Source of the DNA: Lachnospiraceae bacterium
GTDB lineage: Bacteria; Bacillota; Clostridia; Lachnospirales; Lachnospiraceae
NCBI GenBank assembly: GCA_021153185.1
Contig: JAGKTY010000014.1
Coordinates: 1-57,061 of the forward strand
Length of the DNA: 57,061 bases
Direction of reading: 5' to 3'
In this document: piece after piece, positions 23,572-33,025 of the stretch
How positions within the stretch are numbered: the stretch's first letter is position 1
Layout of the letters: each line of letters starts with the position of its first letter
Notes under the pieces: model-generated
Told to the model about the DNA's origin: nothing
The model's input: only the letters and a program-made list of their open reading frames with translations
Database searches by the model: none
Made by a program: the position numbers and the translations under genes

Positions 23572-25599
23572 TCAGCCAAAAAATCCTGAAAGTGCATTCT
23601 GCTTCGACTGCATCTTTGCCATTGCTACTTCCATCTTGCTAAACTTACTGTACCATTTATCCTCGTACTCATTGAGTTTTCTCTCCTGTTCCGAAATCTT
23701 CTCCTCATAGCTCTTGATTTCGTCTTTCAGCTCCACGTCGTTATAAAATGTCATCGCACTGCTGAGCTTTGTCTTACCCATCTTATCCTGCAAGGTCTTG
23801 TACAGACTATCTGACAATTCCTGGAAAAATCTCATGACATTGTCTGGCTCTGAAGCAATCATTGTCTTGAGCTTATCTTCGCTGAGCGCGCCTTTTTCGT
23901 CGTCTTTGTCGCCATCAATGTGAAGCGCATAACGATCCTTATACGTCGTGTCAAAGTAACTTCCCGTGTTGATACCAAAGTTTGAAAGATAGAGTTTCTT
24001 GCCTCCAATTTCAAAGCCCCGCATCATAGCCTGTGACATAGCATCCTGAATTCCGCCAAGTGTACTATCCTTACGCAAGATGGAATCTTTGATTTTTTTC
24101 TCCCACTCCTCGACTTCATCATCGCTCATCGCTTTCTTTTCCTCTGTCGTAAGCGGTTCATACTTATCTGCCGAATCTGCGCCATAGAGCGTAGAAATCT
24201 CGTTGATAAGTGTATTGTATTCTTTGATAAAGTTCTTAATCGTATCGTATACACTGTCAAAGTCCGTATTGGTTGTGAGTGTAATTTCCTCATTCGACTC
24301 TGCAAGCGCCGTGATGGTCATATTGTTGATACTGAATGTATTGGTATCGGATGTAAACTCGGCACCATTTAAGGTGATTTTCGCATCTTTTCCTTCAATA
24401 CGGACAGCGCCATCTGCACCGGTTGCTGAAAAACCTGTTCCGGTAAGTGCCTGCGTTGCCTGCGCAATTCTGCCATCAACAAATGTTGTGACATCATTTT
24501 TAATCTTTGCTGCATCGTTTTCCAGATAGCTTTCTGCATCTGCCTTTGTAAGCGCAGAACCCTCTTTGCTTGTCACATATCCTGTATAGGTTGCAAGTTT
24601 TTCGATATCCTTTTGGACTGCTGCAAGTTTTTCTTCACGTGCTGTCTTTTCTTCTGCAGTCTCTCCGTCAGGAACTGTTTCAAGCGCCTTCTTATTGTCC
24701 TCAAGTGTCGTCTTCAGTGCGCCAAGTGCCGCACTATCCTGCGTTCCGTCAAGTCCTAAGCTGCTGACAAGACCTGCATTTTCCGGATCTGAAAGGAAAT
24801 CAGAAACGGACTGATCCATTTTGGTAATATTCTCATTCGCAGCTGCCAATGCTTTCTCATAGCTTTCAACACGCTTTGCCACTTCATCGTCAATCATCTG
24901 CTGACGCTCGTCGGCTGTCATATTGGCATACTTCTCGTAATGCTTTTTGGTCTCTGAATCAAGCACATTAATGCCGAGCTTGGTGAGCGTATCAAATCCG
25001 CTCTGCGTGTTTGCAGTCAGCGCGAAATCACTCTGCGTACCTGTCGATTTGGCACTCAGAAACATACGCTGGTTTTTCTCATCGAAGTTCGCATTGATAC
25101 CGGCATTCTTTAATTGATTGACCACATCCTGAATGGTTGAACTGCCATTCAATGAAATATCTGTTGTCTTTCCACCGGTCGTAATGCTAAAGCTGACCGG
25201 ATCATTGTTTCCCGTCAATTCGCTGAGTTTGGTACTGCTTTTGACACTGCCGTCTTCGCTGAGCTTTGCACCGGTCAAGTAGCCTGCCTTGGCAAGTGAT
25301 TCAACCTTCATTGTCTGTACGCCGTCCGTTGCACCTGCAGACGAAATGACACTGGCAATCTTGTCATTGCTTGATACCGTTTTCTTCTTTTGGTACGCAT
25401 CCGAAAAACGCATATCAGACAGCGTCTTCTGATGGAAGCTGAAAATCTTGGAATTGAGTGTCTTCCACGTATCCTGTTTCCAGTTAAGCTTCTTTTGCTG
25501 CTTTACAAGCTTGGTCTTTTTATAGCTCTGCGCAGAGACAAGCTCACTAATCATCGCTTCCGTATCCATACCGGAATTTATTCCTGTCAGTCTGATCAT
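23572..25599 (-). CDS. fliD: Flagellar filament cap protein FliD
   Basis: FliD forms the cap that folds and inserts flagellin at the filament tip. The N-terminus (RLTGINSGMDTEAMISELVS) and C-terminus (DELKDEIKSYEEKISEQERK-like coiled coil, then AMAKMQSKQNALSGFFG) are family hallmarks. At 675 residues it is longer than most FliD proteins (about 450-550), because residues ~220-390 hold an extra, highly charged, Ala/Glu/Lys-rich helical insert (for example KHYEKYANMTADERQQM and ETAEEKTAREEKL). The cap outer domain is the variable, exposed part in this family, so the insert is likely surface-exposed. It follows flaG by 9 bases. Start at ATG 25599 follows GGAGGCAAG. Confidence 0.94.
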   Translation of the reverse strand: MIRLTGINSGMDTEAMISELVSAQSYKKTKLVKQQKKLNWKQDTWKTLNSKIFSFHQKTLSDMRFSDAYQKKKTVSSNDKIASVISSAGATDGVQTMKVESLAKAGYLTGAKLSEDGSVKSSTKLSELTGNNDPVSFSITTGGKTTDISLNGSSTIQDVVNQLKNAGINANFDEKNQRMFLSAKSTGTQSDFALTANTQSGFDTLTKLGINVLDSETKKHYEKYANMTADERQQMIDDEVAKRVESYEKALAAANENITKMDQSVSDFLSDPENAGLVSSLGLDGTQDSAALGALKTTLEDNKKALETVPDGETAEEKTAREEKLAAVQKDIEKLATYTGYVTSKEGSALTKADAESYLENDAAKIKNDVTTFVDGRIAQATQALTGTGFSATGADGAVRIEGKDAKITLNGAEFTSDTNTFSINNMTITALAESNEEITLTTNTDFDSVYDTIKNFIKEYNTLINEISTLYGADSADKYEPLTTEEKKAMSDDEVEEWEKKIKDSILRKDSTLGGIQDAMSQAMMRGFEIGGKKLYLSNFGINTGSYFDTTYKDRYALHIDGDKDDEKGALSEDKLKTMIASEPDNVMRFFQELSDSLYKTLQDKMGKTKLSSAMTFYNDVELKDEIKSYEEKISEQERKLNEYEDKWYSKFSKMEVAMAKMQSKQNALSGFFG

Positions 25600-25608
25600 A
25601 CTTGCCTC

Positions 25609-26070
25609 CTATCTCTTCTCATCAACTAAGATACCGGCCATTTCCCACACCTTCGTGATCATGTCCAGTGTCTTCTCCGGTGGAAGTTCCTTAATCACCT
25701 TTTTATTTGTCTTATCGACAATCTTAATCGTCACGCGGTTCGTTCCTTCGTGAATACCAAAAATTGCCTCTGAGTTTGCTTTTTTGTTAAATTCCTCGAC
25801 AGCCTTTTTGATGCGCTCGTGGGAGGCCTCTTCCTGCTGCTTCTTCTCAGCAACGCTTTGCTGCTCCTTCTGTCCCTGTCCGTTTGGCGCAGATTCAGAG
25901 TCTGTTTCTGTCTCGGCAATGTTGGCAACGCCTGCTGTTGTCTGGTCAAGCAGTGCGCCGTTTTCCTGTGCAATCGCATCCTTGCTCTCTGCCGGCGATG
26001 TCACTGGTTGTACCACACCTGCATTCTGCACCTGATATGTCATTGCGCTTCCGATTGGTTCTATTGACAT
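25609..26070 (-). CDS. flaG: FlaG-family flagellar protein
   Basis: FlaG proteins are small cytoplasmic or exported factors that affect filament length and usually precede fliD. This 153-residue protein has a low-complexity N-terminal half rich in Ala, Gln and Glu, and a C-terminal FlaG domain with FGIHEGTNRVTIKIVDKTNK and KEVIKELPPEKTLDMI (near residues 100-140), the conserved core. The start ATG 26070 is preferred to 26085 because GGAGGTGACAATT directly precedes it. It opens the flaG-fliD-fliS unit behind a sigma-28 promoter at 26150-26176. Confidence 0.9.
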   Translation of the reverse strand: MSIEPIGSAMTYQVQNAGVVQPVTSPAESKDAIAQENGALLDQTTAGVANIAETETDSESAPNGQGQKEQQSVAEKKQQEEASHERIKKAVEEFNKKANSEAIFGIHEGTNRVTIKIVDKTNKKVIKELPPEKTLDMITKVWEMAGILVDEKR

Positions 26071-26149
26071 AATTGTCACCTCCATGTGAATAAGCGGTTC
26101 TCCATAGGAACACGCCTACGAAGAACCATAAATTTACTCTTTGCAATTG

Positions 26150-26176
26150 TTATCGGCAGGTTTTGCAAGATAATTA
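26150..26176 (-). promoter_or_regulatory. Sigma-28 promoter of flaG-fliD-fliS
   Basis: TAATTATC (26176-26169), 11 bases, then a perfect GCCGATAA (26157-26150) on the minus strand. The -35 matches TAAAGTTT at only 4 of 8, but the -10 and spacing are exact, and it lies in the csrA-flaG gap. Confidence 0.75.
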
Positions 26177-26183
26177 ACACCAA

Positions 26184-26399
26184 TTATAATAAATTTGCCA
26201 AAGAATCTAAACTTGCACCTGTCATAGCCTCTTTGTTTGATTCCTGAATCTGTAAATAGACTTCCTTACGATATACCGGCACTTCCTTCGGTGCGGAAAT
26301 ACCGATTTTTACCTGCTCGCCTTTGACTTCAAGGACGGTGATTTCAATGTTGTTGTTAATGACGATTGCTTCATTTTTCTTTCTTGTTAACGCTAACAT
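26184..26399 (-). CDS. csrA: Carbon storage regulator CsrA
   Basis: CsrA binds GGA motifs in RNA, and in Gram-positives it blocks flagellin translation. The 71-residue protein starts MLALTRKKNEAIVINNNIEI and continues with VLEVKGEQVKIGISAPKEV and VYRKEVYLQIQESN, the full five-strand core. The true start is ATG 26399, with AGGTG 6 bases upstream; the frame extends upstream into fliW but does not resemble CsrA there. It overlaps the fliW end by a base or two, so the two are coupled. FliW is the known CsrA antagonist. The main flagellin leader carries a fitting target at 22476-22495. Confidence 0.96.
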   Translation of the reverse strand: MLALTRKKNEAIVINNNIEITVLEVKGEQVKIGISAPKEVPVYRKEVYLQIQESNKEAMTGASLDSLANLL

Positions 26400-26400
26400 A

Positions 26401-26859
26401 TTATTCACCTGCCTTTCTTGCTTTGAGCACTTCGTAAATCGGATATTTGACTGTATATCCTTCGCCCTCAGCAATGACCTGACAAGCTTTTCTTGTATCT
26501 GCGTTGATAACGATCGGTCCCTTCAGATTGACTGTCATCTTCTCAATCTCTTTTGGAACCGTAACTGTCACGAGCACAAATAAACTCTCCTCTGTAAACT
26601 CCCCAAGTGGTTTAATCCATTCATCCTCCACCTGCGGATTGTAGTCCGGTAAAATAGAAAGCGGATTAATGACCGGCATTGCAAACTGTGGCTCCTCTAC
26701 TGACTGCAGCCACTGAATGCCTTTGCTGTCGCTCTTTTCCGGGTCAAAAATCAGTGCAAACTGTTTCATCTCCGGAAATCCGACAAGTCCGTTTACAAAC
26801 GTAATGATTTTGTCGTCTTCGATGGTTACGTCACCAAATACTCTTGTCTGAATCTTCAT
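26401..26859 (-). CDS. fliW: Flagellar assembly factor FliW
   Basis: FliW binds flagellin or CsrA. When flagellin is exported, freed FliW relieves CsrA repression of flagellin translation. This 152-residue protein has the expected length and text: FGDVTIEDDKIITFVNGLVG and FPEMKQFALIFDP at the start, WLQSVEEPQFAMPVINPL near 50-67, and LVTVTVPKEIEKMTVNLKG with PIVINADTRKACQVI near 100-135. It follows flgL by 66 bases and is coupled to csrA. The presence of two flagellin genes, one defective in D1, raises the question of which flagellin FliW senses. Confidence 0.95.
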   Translation of the reverse strand: MKIQTRVFGDVTIEDDKIITFVNGLVGFPEMKQFALIFDPEKSDSKGIQWLQSVEEPQFAMPVINPLSILPDYNPQVEDEWIKPLGEFTEESLFVLVTVTVPKEIEKMTVNLKGPIVINADTRKACQVIAEGEGYTVKYPIYEVLKARKAGE

Positions 26860-26925
26860 GATTTCATCTTCCTTTCTTCACATCATGTGTTAATAGTATC
26901 TATCGGTTTGCCATCCGGCATGCTT

Positions 26926-28488
26926 TTATAAGTAGTTAAGCAGTGAAGTCTGGCTGATTTTGCCTGTCGCCATAAGCGCCGCCTGGTAGCTCATTTCCAC
27001 ACTGCCAAGCTGGATTGCCACTTCCGCAACATCCGCATCCTCATTCTCACTGTTGAGTTCCTTAAAACTTGTCTCCTGTGCAGACAGACGGTTGGACACC
27101 AGGTCCACACGGCTCTGGCGGCTACCGCACTCTGTGAGTGCATTGCTCGTTCTGTCAAGATATCCCTGCATACTCGTAATACCGCTCTCAAACGCTTTCT
27201 GCAGCTTATCTTCCAACAGATCATACGCCTTCTGGACCGCATCGAGTTTGGTCTGCACCTGCTCCTTCGTCGGAGTCGTTGATTCCGTTGCGCTCTCGAG
27301 TTTTGCTTTCATGTCAGTAAGGATATCACTCATCTGTAAGGAACTTTCAATCGCACTGATGATCTCATCCACTTCTCTTCCGATGTCGTGTGTGTACACT
27401 TCCTTTGCCATCGTATTCACACGGATCTGCTGATTGTAACCGACATCGTAGTTGATAATCTGCGCATCCACGTATTGCGGATCCAAAAATTCTTTGTTGT
27501 ACTCAATCGGCACACCATCTGCATTTTGGGTTTTGCAGTTGAAATAGTGCTCCGGTCTCAGATCGTTTGCCACAAAGTTGCTCTTGGAGTATGTGATCCG
27601 GATTTCTCCCTCGTTTACAGCAGGTGTCGTCGCATCATCCTTCATTCCGGCAATCTGGTTAAATGCTGCATCATTTAACAGGAGTTCTCCTGTCTCCGGA
27701 ACAAACACCGCTTTTGCGTCTGTATCTCCCTTGATACCTACAAGCGTATCATATGCATTTGGGGAAGCATTGGCACTGACTGTCTGAATGCCGCCCGCAA
27801 ACACATCACTTCCATCCGGAAGTGTGACCGAAAACGAGCCGGCAGCCGAATCCAGGTTGTCATATGCTAACCTGATACGATGAATTTGTGTCGCCTCCAC
27901 ATCGGCAGGCTTCACCGCCGAAGTAAGCACGTCCTGTGCTGTCATGCTTCCCATGCCTGCTACATTGACATAATCGATCGTATCCATCGCATTTTTGGTA
28001 AGCTGCTCGGTAATTGCATATGGTTTTGCCGATTTATAGCTTGTGCCAAACGTCAGGCTTGTATCAGTACGGTATCCGGTAAATACATAACGACCCGCAT
28101 AATCGGCATCACCCGTTGCATAAATCTCATCTCTGAGCGCTTTTAGTGTATCTAAAATCTTCTTTCTATCTTCCGGTGTCTTGTAAGAGGTCGAACCGTT
28201 GACACATTCTTTCCGCATGTCGGTCAATACAGTCGATGTCGTATCAATCGCTGCCTCTGTGACCTTAAGCCAGCTCGTCGCATCCGGAACATTTTTGCGT
28301 CCGTACTGCTGCACCTGGCTGAGACTCGTGCGAAGTCTTAATGCTCTGATTGCGATAACCGGATCATCACTCGGTCTGGAAATCTTAGAACCTGTAGAAA
28401 GCTGTGTGTTGAGCTTATCCTCAAGGATCTTATTGATATTCACGTTGTTAATCGCATTGTTCTGAATGATTTTGTTTGTAATTCTCAT
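26926..28488 (-). CDS. flgL: Hook-filament junction protein FlgL
   Basis: FlgL (HAP3) is the second junction ring between the hook and the filament. The 520-residue protein has the flagellin-like N-terminus MRITNKIIQNNAINNVNINK and KLNTQLSTGSKISRPSDDPV (near 28-47), and a C-terminal helical end with QSRVDLVSNRLSAQETSFKE and DVAEVAIQLGSVEMSYQAAL. It is longer than the ~300 residues of many FlgL proteins because of a central domain of about 230 residues, as is common in Lachnospiraceae. It lies 17 bases after the second flgK gene and 66 bases before fliW, within the flgM operon. Confidence 0.94.
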   Translation of the reverse strand: MRITNKIIQNNAINNVNINKILEDKLNTQLSTGSKISRPSDDPVIAIRALRLRTSLSQVQQYGRKNVPDATSWLKVTEAAIDTTSTVLTDMRKECVNGSTSYKTPEDRKKILDTLKALRDEIYATGDADYAGRYVFTGYRTDTSLTFGTSYKSAKPYAITEQLTKNAMDTIDYVNVAGMGSMTAQDVLTSAVKPADVEATQIHRIRLAYDNLDSAAGSFSVTLPDGSDVFAGGIQTVSANASPNAYDTLVGIKGDTDAKAVFVPETGELLLNDAAFNQIAGMKDDATTPAVNEGEIRITYSKSNFVANDLRPEHYFNCKTQNADGVPIEYNKEFLDPQYVDAQIINYDVGYNQQIRVNTMAKEVYTHDIGREVDEIISAIESSLQMSDILTDMKAKLESATESTTPTKEQVQTKLDAVQKAYDLLEDKLQKAFESGITSMQGYLDRTSNALTECGSRQSRVDLVSNRLSAQETSFKELNSENEDADVAEVAIQLGSVEMSYQAALMATGKISQTSLLNYL

Positions 28489-28505
28489 AAGCTAACCCCC
28501 GCGTA

Positions 28506-30389
28506 TTATACGCCTGTATTTAAAATCAATCGGTCATACACTTCTTTGAGTGTCTGTATCATCTTTGATGCCAGGTTGTAAGCATGCTGGAACGATACAA
28601 GGTCGAGCGCTTCCTCATCCTCATCGACACCGCTGACGGAAATTCTCTGATTGTCAATTGCCTTTCCGATGTTGGCAAATGTCTGTCCAAAAGTCAGCGC
28701 ATTGGACGTATTGAGTGCAATATCCGAGAGCACGCACTGTAAAAATTCAGATGAGTTACAGCCCCTAAAGCTCATAATGTTCTTATTCGTACGCATATCG
28801 ATGATATCTTCAATCACGTCGTATGCGGATTCGCCCTTGGTATCAACTGTGGCTTGATTTGATGTATGTGTGGCAAGCAGTCTTGAATCTGTCTTAATAT
28901 CTTTGTTGACCGTGAAATTCTTGGCCGTCATATAATAATAGCTTTTGTTGACGTCTGCCTGCATCTCTGCTTCACTTGCATCAAAAATATTCTGTTGCTT
29001 GCTGTCTGTATTATGATTGGCCACAAACAGTGCAAACGGCGCCTTGCCGTAATCATCAACTGCGCCGTCCTGCGTCAGAATCTTGTTGAACGCCTCCGCA
29101 AAATTACGGCACCATTCGTTCATCTGTTCCTGATAATACGGAATACCCTGGTAAGCAACCGGCGAACCGACGCTCGCTTTGTTTCCGACAGTCGGGTCTG
29201 CTGTCGCATCTTCTGCTGCGTAGCTCGAATCCACCGTAAAGGTGTAGCTTTCTACATTGCCGTCTGCATCATAATTGGCCTGAAACTCTTTGTAATGGTA
29301 CAGCTTGCCGTCTGCTCTGAGTACACCGTCAAACGGGAGTGTACACTTATTGATATCCTGTGTATAGTCATAGGTTGCCTTGATTGTGATGGTTCGATCG
29401 CCACCGGCATTTGCGCCGACACTTTCCACCAGTCCCTGGAAATTCTCCTGGTTATTGCCATCCCGAATCTCAATAAGACCTCTCAGCGTACCGCCCATCA
29501 CCGGATTATACATATTGAAATTACGTCCGTCCGTCCATACAATGTCGTAAAGACCAACCGCATCCGACTGGTTGAGTGCCTCCTTCTGCTCTCTCGGAAT
29601 ACACTCAAGCTGGAAAAATTTATCCGCATCCACAAGCTTCTGGCTGCTTGCAATAAGCACCTGATATCTCGTCGCGCCGGTTTCTCTTGTCGGATCGTTC
29701 GCATCATAAATCGGACTTTCATCAACCTTGACATCGACAAGCTTGGAAAGCTTATCGACAATCAGATCACGTCTGTCTCTCAGTTCATTGGCAAATCCAC
29801 CCTCAAGCTCAATCACATTAATCTGCTGGCTGAGTGATGCAATCTCGGATGCAAACGTGTTGATCTGTGAAACCGTATTGGCAATCTCTGCATTGGCGTC
29901 AAGCTGCATGCTCTCGAGCGTGCTTGACATCATATTAAAGTAATATGCCAGATTCTCTGCGTATCCGATGCACTGTGAACGGGTTGCCTGATCGCCGGCA
30001 TTTTTCATGACCTCCTGCAGCGAATTAAACAACTCATCATATACCGTATTAAAACCCTTCATCGTCGTATCATCTTTGAAATGGTCTTCAATCTGCTTCA
30101 TGTAATCCTGCAGTACGTCATACTCTCCTACATCGGCATTGTTGTTCCAGTATTTGAAATCGTAGAACGCATCTCTCTGTCTCTCGATTGATGTCGTATC
30201 TACACCGGCACCGATACAGCCATAGGAAGTATACACTCTCATCGCGTTGGCTGCCTGCTGGTTCACCTTCTGTCTGGAATATCCTTCTGTATTGACATTG
30301 GCGATGTTGTTTGCCGTTGTATTGAGTGCCGCATTGCTTGCGGTAAGTCCCAAGTATGCAGTATTTAATCCTAAAAATGTAGATGGCAT
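28506..30389 (-). CDS. flgK: Hook-filament junction protein FlgK, second copy
   Basis: FlgK (HAP1) is the first junction ring on the hook. The 627-residue protein starts with the FlgK/rod-protein N-terminus (LGLNTAYLGLTASNAALNTT, ANNIANVNTEGYSRQKV) and ends with DLVSFQHAYNLASKMIQTLK, the classic family end. It is the second of two tandem FlgK paralogs, 11 bases after the first. The two differ throughout their centres and even in the N-terminal anchor, so this is an old duplication. Either both rings are built, or one is used for a different filament type; the sequence does not say which. Confidence 0.92.
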   Translation of the reverse strand: MPSTFLGLNTAYLGLTASNAALNTTANNIANVNTEGYSRQKVNQQAANAMRVYTSYGCIGAGVDTTSIERQRDAFYDFKYWNNNADVGEYDVLQDYMKQIEDHFKDDTTMKGFNTVYDELFNSLQEVMKNAGDQATRSQCIGYAENLAYYFNMMSSTLESMQLDANAEIANTVSQINTFASEIASLSQQINVIELEGGFANELRDRRDLIVDKLSKLVDVKVDESPIYDANDPTRETGATRYQVLIASSQKLVDADKFFQLECIPREQKEALNQSDAVGLYDIVWTDGRNFNMYNPVMGGTLRGLIEIRDGNNQENFQGLVESVGANAGGDRTITIKATYDYTQDINKCTLPFDGVLRADGKLYHYKEFQANYDADGNVESYTFTVDSSYAAEDATADPTVGNKASVGSPVAYQGIPYYQEQMNEWCRNFAEAFNKILTQDGAVDDYGKAPFALFVANHNTDSKQQNIFDASEAEMQADVNKSYYYMTAKNFTVNKDIKTDSRLLATHTSNQATVDTKGESAYDVIEDIIDMRTNKNIMSFRGCNSSEFLQCVLSDIALNTSNALTFGQTFANIGKAIDNQRISVSGVDEDEEALDLVSFQHAYNLASKMIQTLKEVYDRLILNTGV

Positions 30390-30400
30390 CTAATCACCTC

Positions 30401-32125
30401 TTATCGTCCTAATGTACTGAGCACATGTTCAAGCATCTCGTCAATGACATTGATGAATCGGCTTGATGCATTATACGCATTTTGATATCGGATCATGTTT
30501 TCAAGTTCCTCATCATCCGATACACCCGCCACCTGCTGCCTTGCGTTATCAATCGTCGCTACGGTCGTCTCCTGAGACTGGTGAATGCTCTTAAACACAG
30601 CGCCCGTATTTCCAATCTGTGAGACGATGCCGGAATAGTAATCAACCAGATTGGTCTTCGTCTCAACGTTTGGGTTTAATTTGTATTCTTTTTGTTCAAA
30701 TGCCTCCTGCAATTTCTTTGCAGTCGTAAAATCTTCTTCTTTCAAATCATTGATAAAGCCCATCATCGCCGGTGTCTTCATCAGCTGTGGGTTCACAACC
30801 ACATTGCCAAGGGAATACAGTGTACTCTCATCTCCCTTTGCATAGCTGACCGGTTTTGTCAGATCAACCGCCACACGGGTGAAGAGCTGGATCGGAATTT
30901 TGTTTCCGGTGACCGGATCGACCATCTTCATATAATCGGAAATGGCATTTGGATCACCGCTTGAATCCTGTAATGCTTTATCGGCATTATCTGACGCTTC
31001 CTTTAATACGCCGTTGACACCATCAATGATCGCATGGAGCAGGTTGTCAAATTCCGCCTGCACATTCATGATGACCGAGCTGCTTGTCACCTTATCGTAT
31101 GTCTTCATATCTGCAAGGTACTGCGGATCGGCCGCACCGCCCGCATAATAGGACGGGTCCGGAATATCGGTATAATCCGCTCTGTGGTCACCTCTTGCGA
31201 CAAGCATTGCCTTCAGTCCACCGATATCGGTATTCATCGATGTGGAAATCGTCTGATTTAAATTGAACACCTTTGCTTTGCTGATATCGAGCTTTCCGCC
31301 ACCAAGCTGCTCTGCATCCAGCTTCCAGTAAGGCGTGCAAAAATCTGCGCCGTCTTCTATGTAAAGTTCAATCTTATTTTTGACATCGCGGCTTGCCAGC
31401 AAATGCTGTTCAAAATACACATCGACAGAGCCGACCATATCTTCTTTATAGGAAATCTTACCGAGCTTTCCGAGCTCGTCAAGAAGCTTATCTCTCTCGT
31501 CGCGCAGGTCGTTTGCTTTCTCGACACCACCTGCTTCAATCAGGACGATATCATTGTTTAACTGATAAATGCGGTCCGCAATATCATTGATGCGGTCTAC
31601 GCCCTGCTCCACCTGTTTATTCAAATTGTCCTGATATGTACAAAGGGAATTGTAAACGGAATTTGCGCGCTCAATAAATTCGCTCGCTCTTGTAATGACA
31701 AGTCCCTGGTTTACGGAGCTGGCCGGATTTTTGGCAAGCTCCTTTAATGAGATGTACAGATTGTCAAGCGACTCATTAAACGACTCTCCGTCAAGCTCGC
31801 CAAGGAGCGTCTCCACCTCCTGCATCGTATTGTAGGAAGTCTCATAGAACGCGCTTCTTCCGACCTCTTGTCTGTAAGATTGGTCAAGAAAGTAATCTCT
31901 AACAGTACGAGTCTGAGAATAAGTAACACCTAAACCAGTCTGCATGTTAGAGATTGCATGAATATCTTTATGAATTGTTGTATATTTATTGTCGGCCAGT
32001 AAAACCTGTTGTCTGGTATATCCCTGCGTTCCAACGTTTGCCAAGTTGTGTGCAGTTGTGTTAAGGGCGTTCTGCCCTGTCTGAAGGCCACCGGCTCCCA
32101 CGTATAAATTGCCAAATAAGGACAT
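30401..32125 (-). CDS. flgK: Hook-filament junction protein FlgK, first copy
   Basis: This 574-residue FlgK starts MSLFGNLYVGAGGLQTGQNA with AHNLANVGTQGYTRQQV and ends LENMIRYQNAYNASSRFINV followed by IDEMLEHVLSTLG. Residues ~90-230 contain the coiled-coil junction domain (GGVEKANDLRDERDKLLDEL is typical). It follows flgN by 23 bases and precedes the second flgK by 11. Its C-terminal motif (YQNAYNASSRFI) is nearer to the canonical FlgK form than that of the second copy, so this is more likely the standard HAP1. Confidence 0.93.
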   Translation of the reverse strand: MSLFGNLYVGAGGLQTGQNALNTTAHNLANVGTQGYTRQQVLLADNKYTTIHKDIHAISNMQTGLGVTYSQTRTVRDYFLDQSYRQEVGRSAFYETSYNTMQEVETLLGELDGESFNESLDNLYISLKELAKNPASSVNQGLVITRASEFIERANSVYNSLCTYQDNLNKQVEQGVDRINDIADRIYQLNNDIVLIEAGGVEKANDLRDERDKLLDELGKLGKISYKEDMVGSVDVYFEQHLLASRDVKNKIELYIEDGADFCTPYWKLDAEQLGGGKLDISKAKVFNLNQTISTSMNTDIGGLKAMLVARGDHRADYTDIPDPSYYAGGAADPQYLADMKTYDKVTSSSVIMNVQAEFDNLLHAIIDGVNGVLKEASDNADKALQDSSGDPNAISDYMKMVDPVTGNKIPIQLFTRVAVDLTKPVSYAKGDESTLYSLGNVVVNPQLMKTPAMMGFINDLKEEDFTTAKKLQEAFEQKEYKLNPNVETKTNLVDYYSGIVSQIGNTGAVFKSIHQSQETTVATIDNARQQVAGVSDDEELENMIRYQNAYNASSRFINVIDEMLEHVLSTLGR

Positions 32126-32148
32126 ATCATCACCTCTTTGTAACGCTT

Positions 32149-32670
32149 TTACTGTTTTGCATCAAAGCTTCCCGGCGCCGCGCCCGGCATTCCATATCCG
32201 CCTGCCATCGCGTCGCGGCCATACTCTGCTGTTTCCGGTGCGCTATGCATACTTCGTATCAGATTCATATCGAATTCTACAAGTTCAAGCTGCTGTTTGA
32301 TCAGCGCTCTGTTTTGCTCATTTACCCTTGAAATAGAACGGGTAACCTCAAAAAGTGCATCATGTACTTTTTGTAGGCGGGTCTGTTCGTTTTCACGTCC
32401 TTGTAAGACTTCCACAATCTGATGAAGCTTTAAGGTATTAACATCCTTGTTAAGCACATTGGCGACATCTTTCATATATTCTTCGCGCTTACGGTCAAGC
32501 GCTCCGACTCTGTCAACCATAACCTCTTCTTCATCCGTAAGTTTCTGCAGTGCAGCAACGTCCCCCTTTATCAGGATGGACGTTTTTTGCATTGATAATT
32601 CCAGCAAGCCCCGGTACTCAGAAAGTTCTTTTTCTAATGTATCTAACAAATTTTCCATTAAGCTTGCCAT
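32149..32670 (-). CDS. flgN: FlgK/FlgL export chaperone FlgN
   Basis: FlgN keeps FlgK and FlgL unfolded and brings them to the export apparatus. The 173-residue protein is largely alpha-helical: LLDTLEKELSEYRGLLELS and KTSILIKGDVAALQKLTDEE at the N-terminus (residues ~8-50, the FlgN signature pattern), ALDRKREEYMKDVANVL in the middle, and a disordered Gly/Ala/Pro-rich C-terminal tail after ~145. It directly follows flgM and precedes the two flgK genes, the standard Gram-positive order. The GAGGAG ribosome site lies 10 bases before ATG 32670. Confidence 0.9.
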   Translation of the reverse strand: MASLMENLLDTLEKELSEYRGLLELSMQKTSILIKGDVAALQKLTDEEEVMVDRVGALDRKREEYMKDVANVLNKDVNTLKLHQIVEVLQGRENEQTRLQKVHDALFEVTRSISRVNEQNRALIKQQLELVEFDMNLIRSMHSAPETAEYGRDAMAGGYGMPGAAPGSFDAKQ

Positions 32671-32687
32671 ACCGAATTACTCCTCAC

Positions 32688-32975
32688 TTAGCCGATTAAG
32701 GCGTTGTATGCCTCATATCTCTCTAAAAGTTTGTCTGCAAAATCATCTGCACTTACATTGTAAGTACCGTTCTCGATACTTGCTTTGATTGATTCAACCT
32801 TTTCGCTACGAATGTCAGAAGACTGCGCAACAGCTGTTTGGGCTGTCTGGATGTCCTTGCCAACGCTGCTGATCTGGATTGCATCCATGAAGCTGGCGTT
32901 TTGCTTAGGAGCCTTTGTCACCTTCTGTGTGTTCTTGTAAAGTTGCTGTACTTGTGTGTAAGCTTCTATACGCAT
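32688..32975 (-). CDS. flgM: Anti-sigma-28 factor FlgM
   Basis: FlgM holds sigma-28 (SigD/FliA) inactive until the hook is finished, then is exported. The 95-residue protein has the C-terminal FlgM helices: RSEKVESIKASIENGTYNV and ADDFADKLLERYEAYN (residues ~55-92). ATG 32975 is chosen because AAGGAGGAAACC directly precedes it; the frame runs 15 codons further upstream without family similarity. It is the first gene of flgM-flgN-flgK-flgK-flgL-fliW-csrA, behind a textbook sigma-28 promoter, so sigma-28 drives its own inhibitor. Confidence 0.94.
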   Translation of the reverse strand: MRIEAYTQVQQLYKNTQKVTKAPKQNASFMDAIQISSVGKDIQTAQTAVAQSSDIRSEKVESIKASIENGTYNVSADDFADKLLERYEAYNALIG

Positions 32976-33025
32976 ATTGGTTTCCTCCTTCCCAAATAAA
33001 CAACGATTTGGAATTCTCACTTATT

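Noticed and set aside
28995..29837. Long plus-strand open frame of about 280 codons opposite the second flgK
   Set aside because: No ribosome site, odd composition, and it lies fully antisense to a well-supported gene with family motifs.
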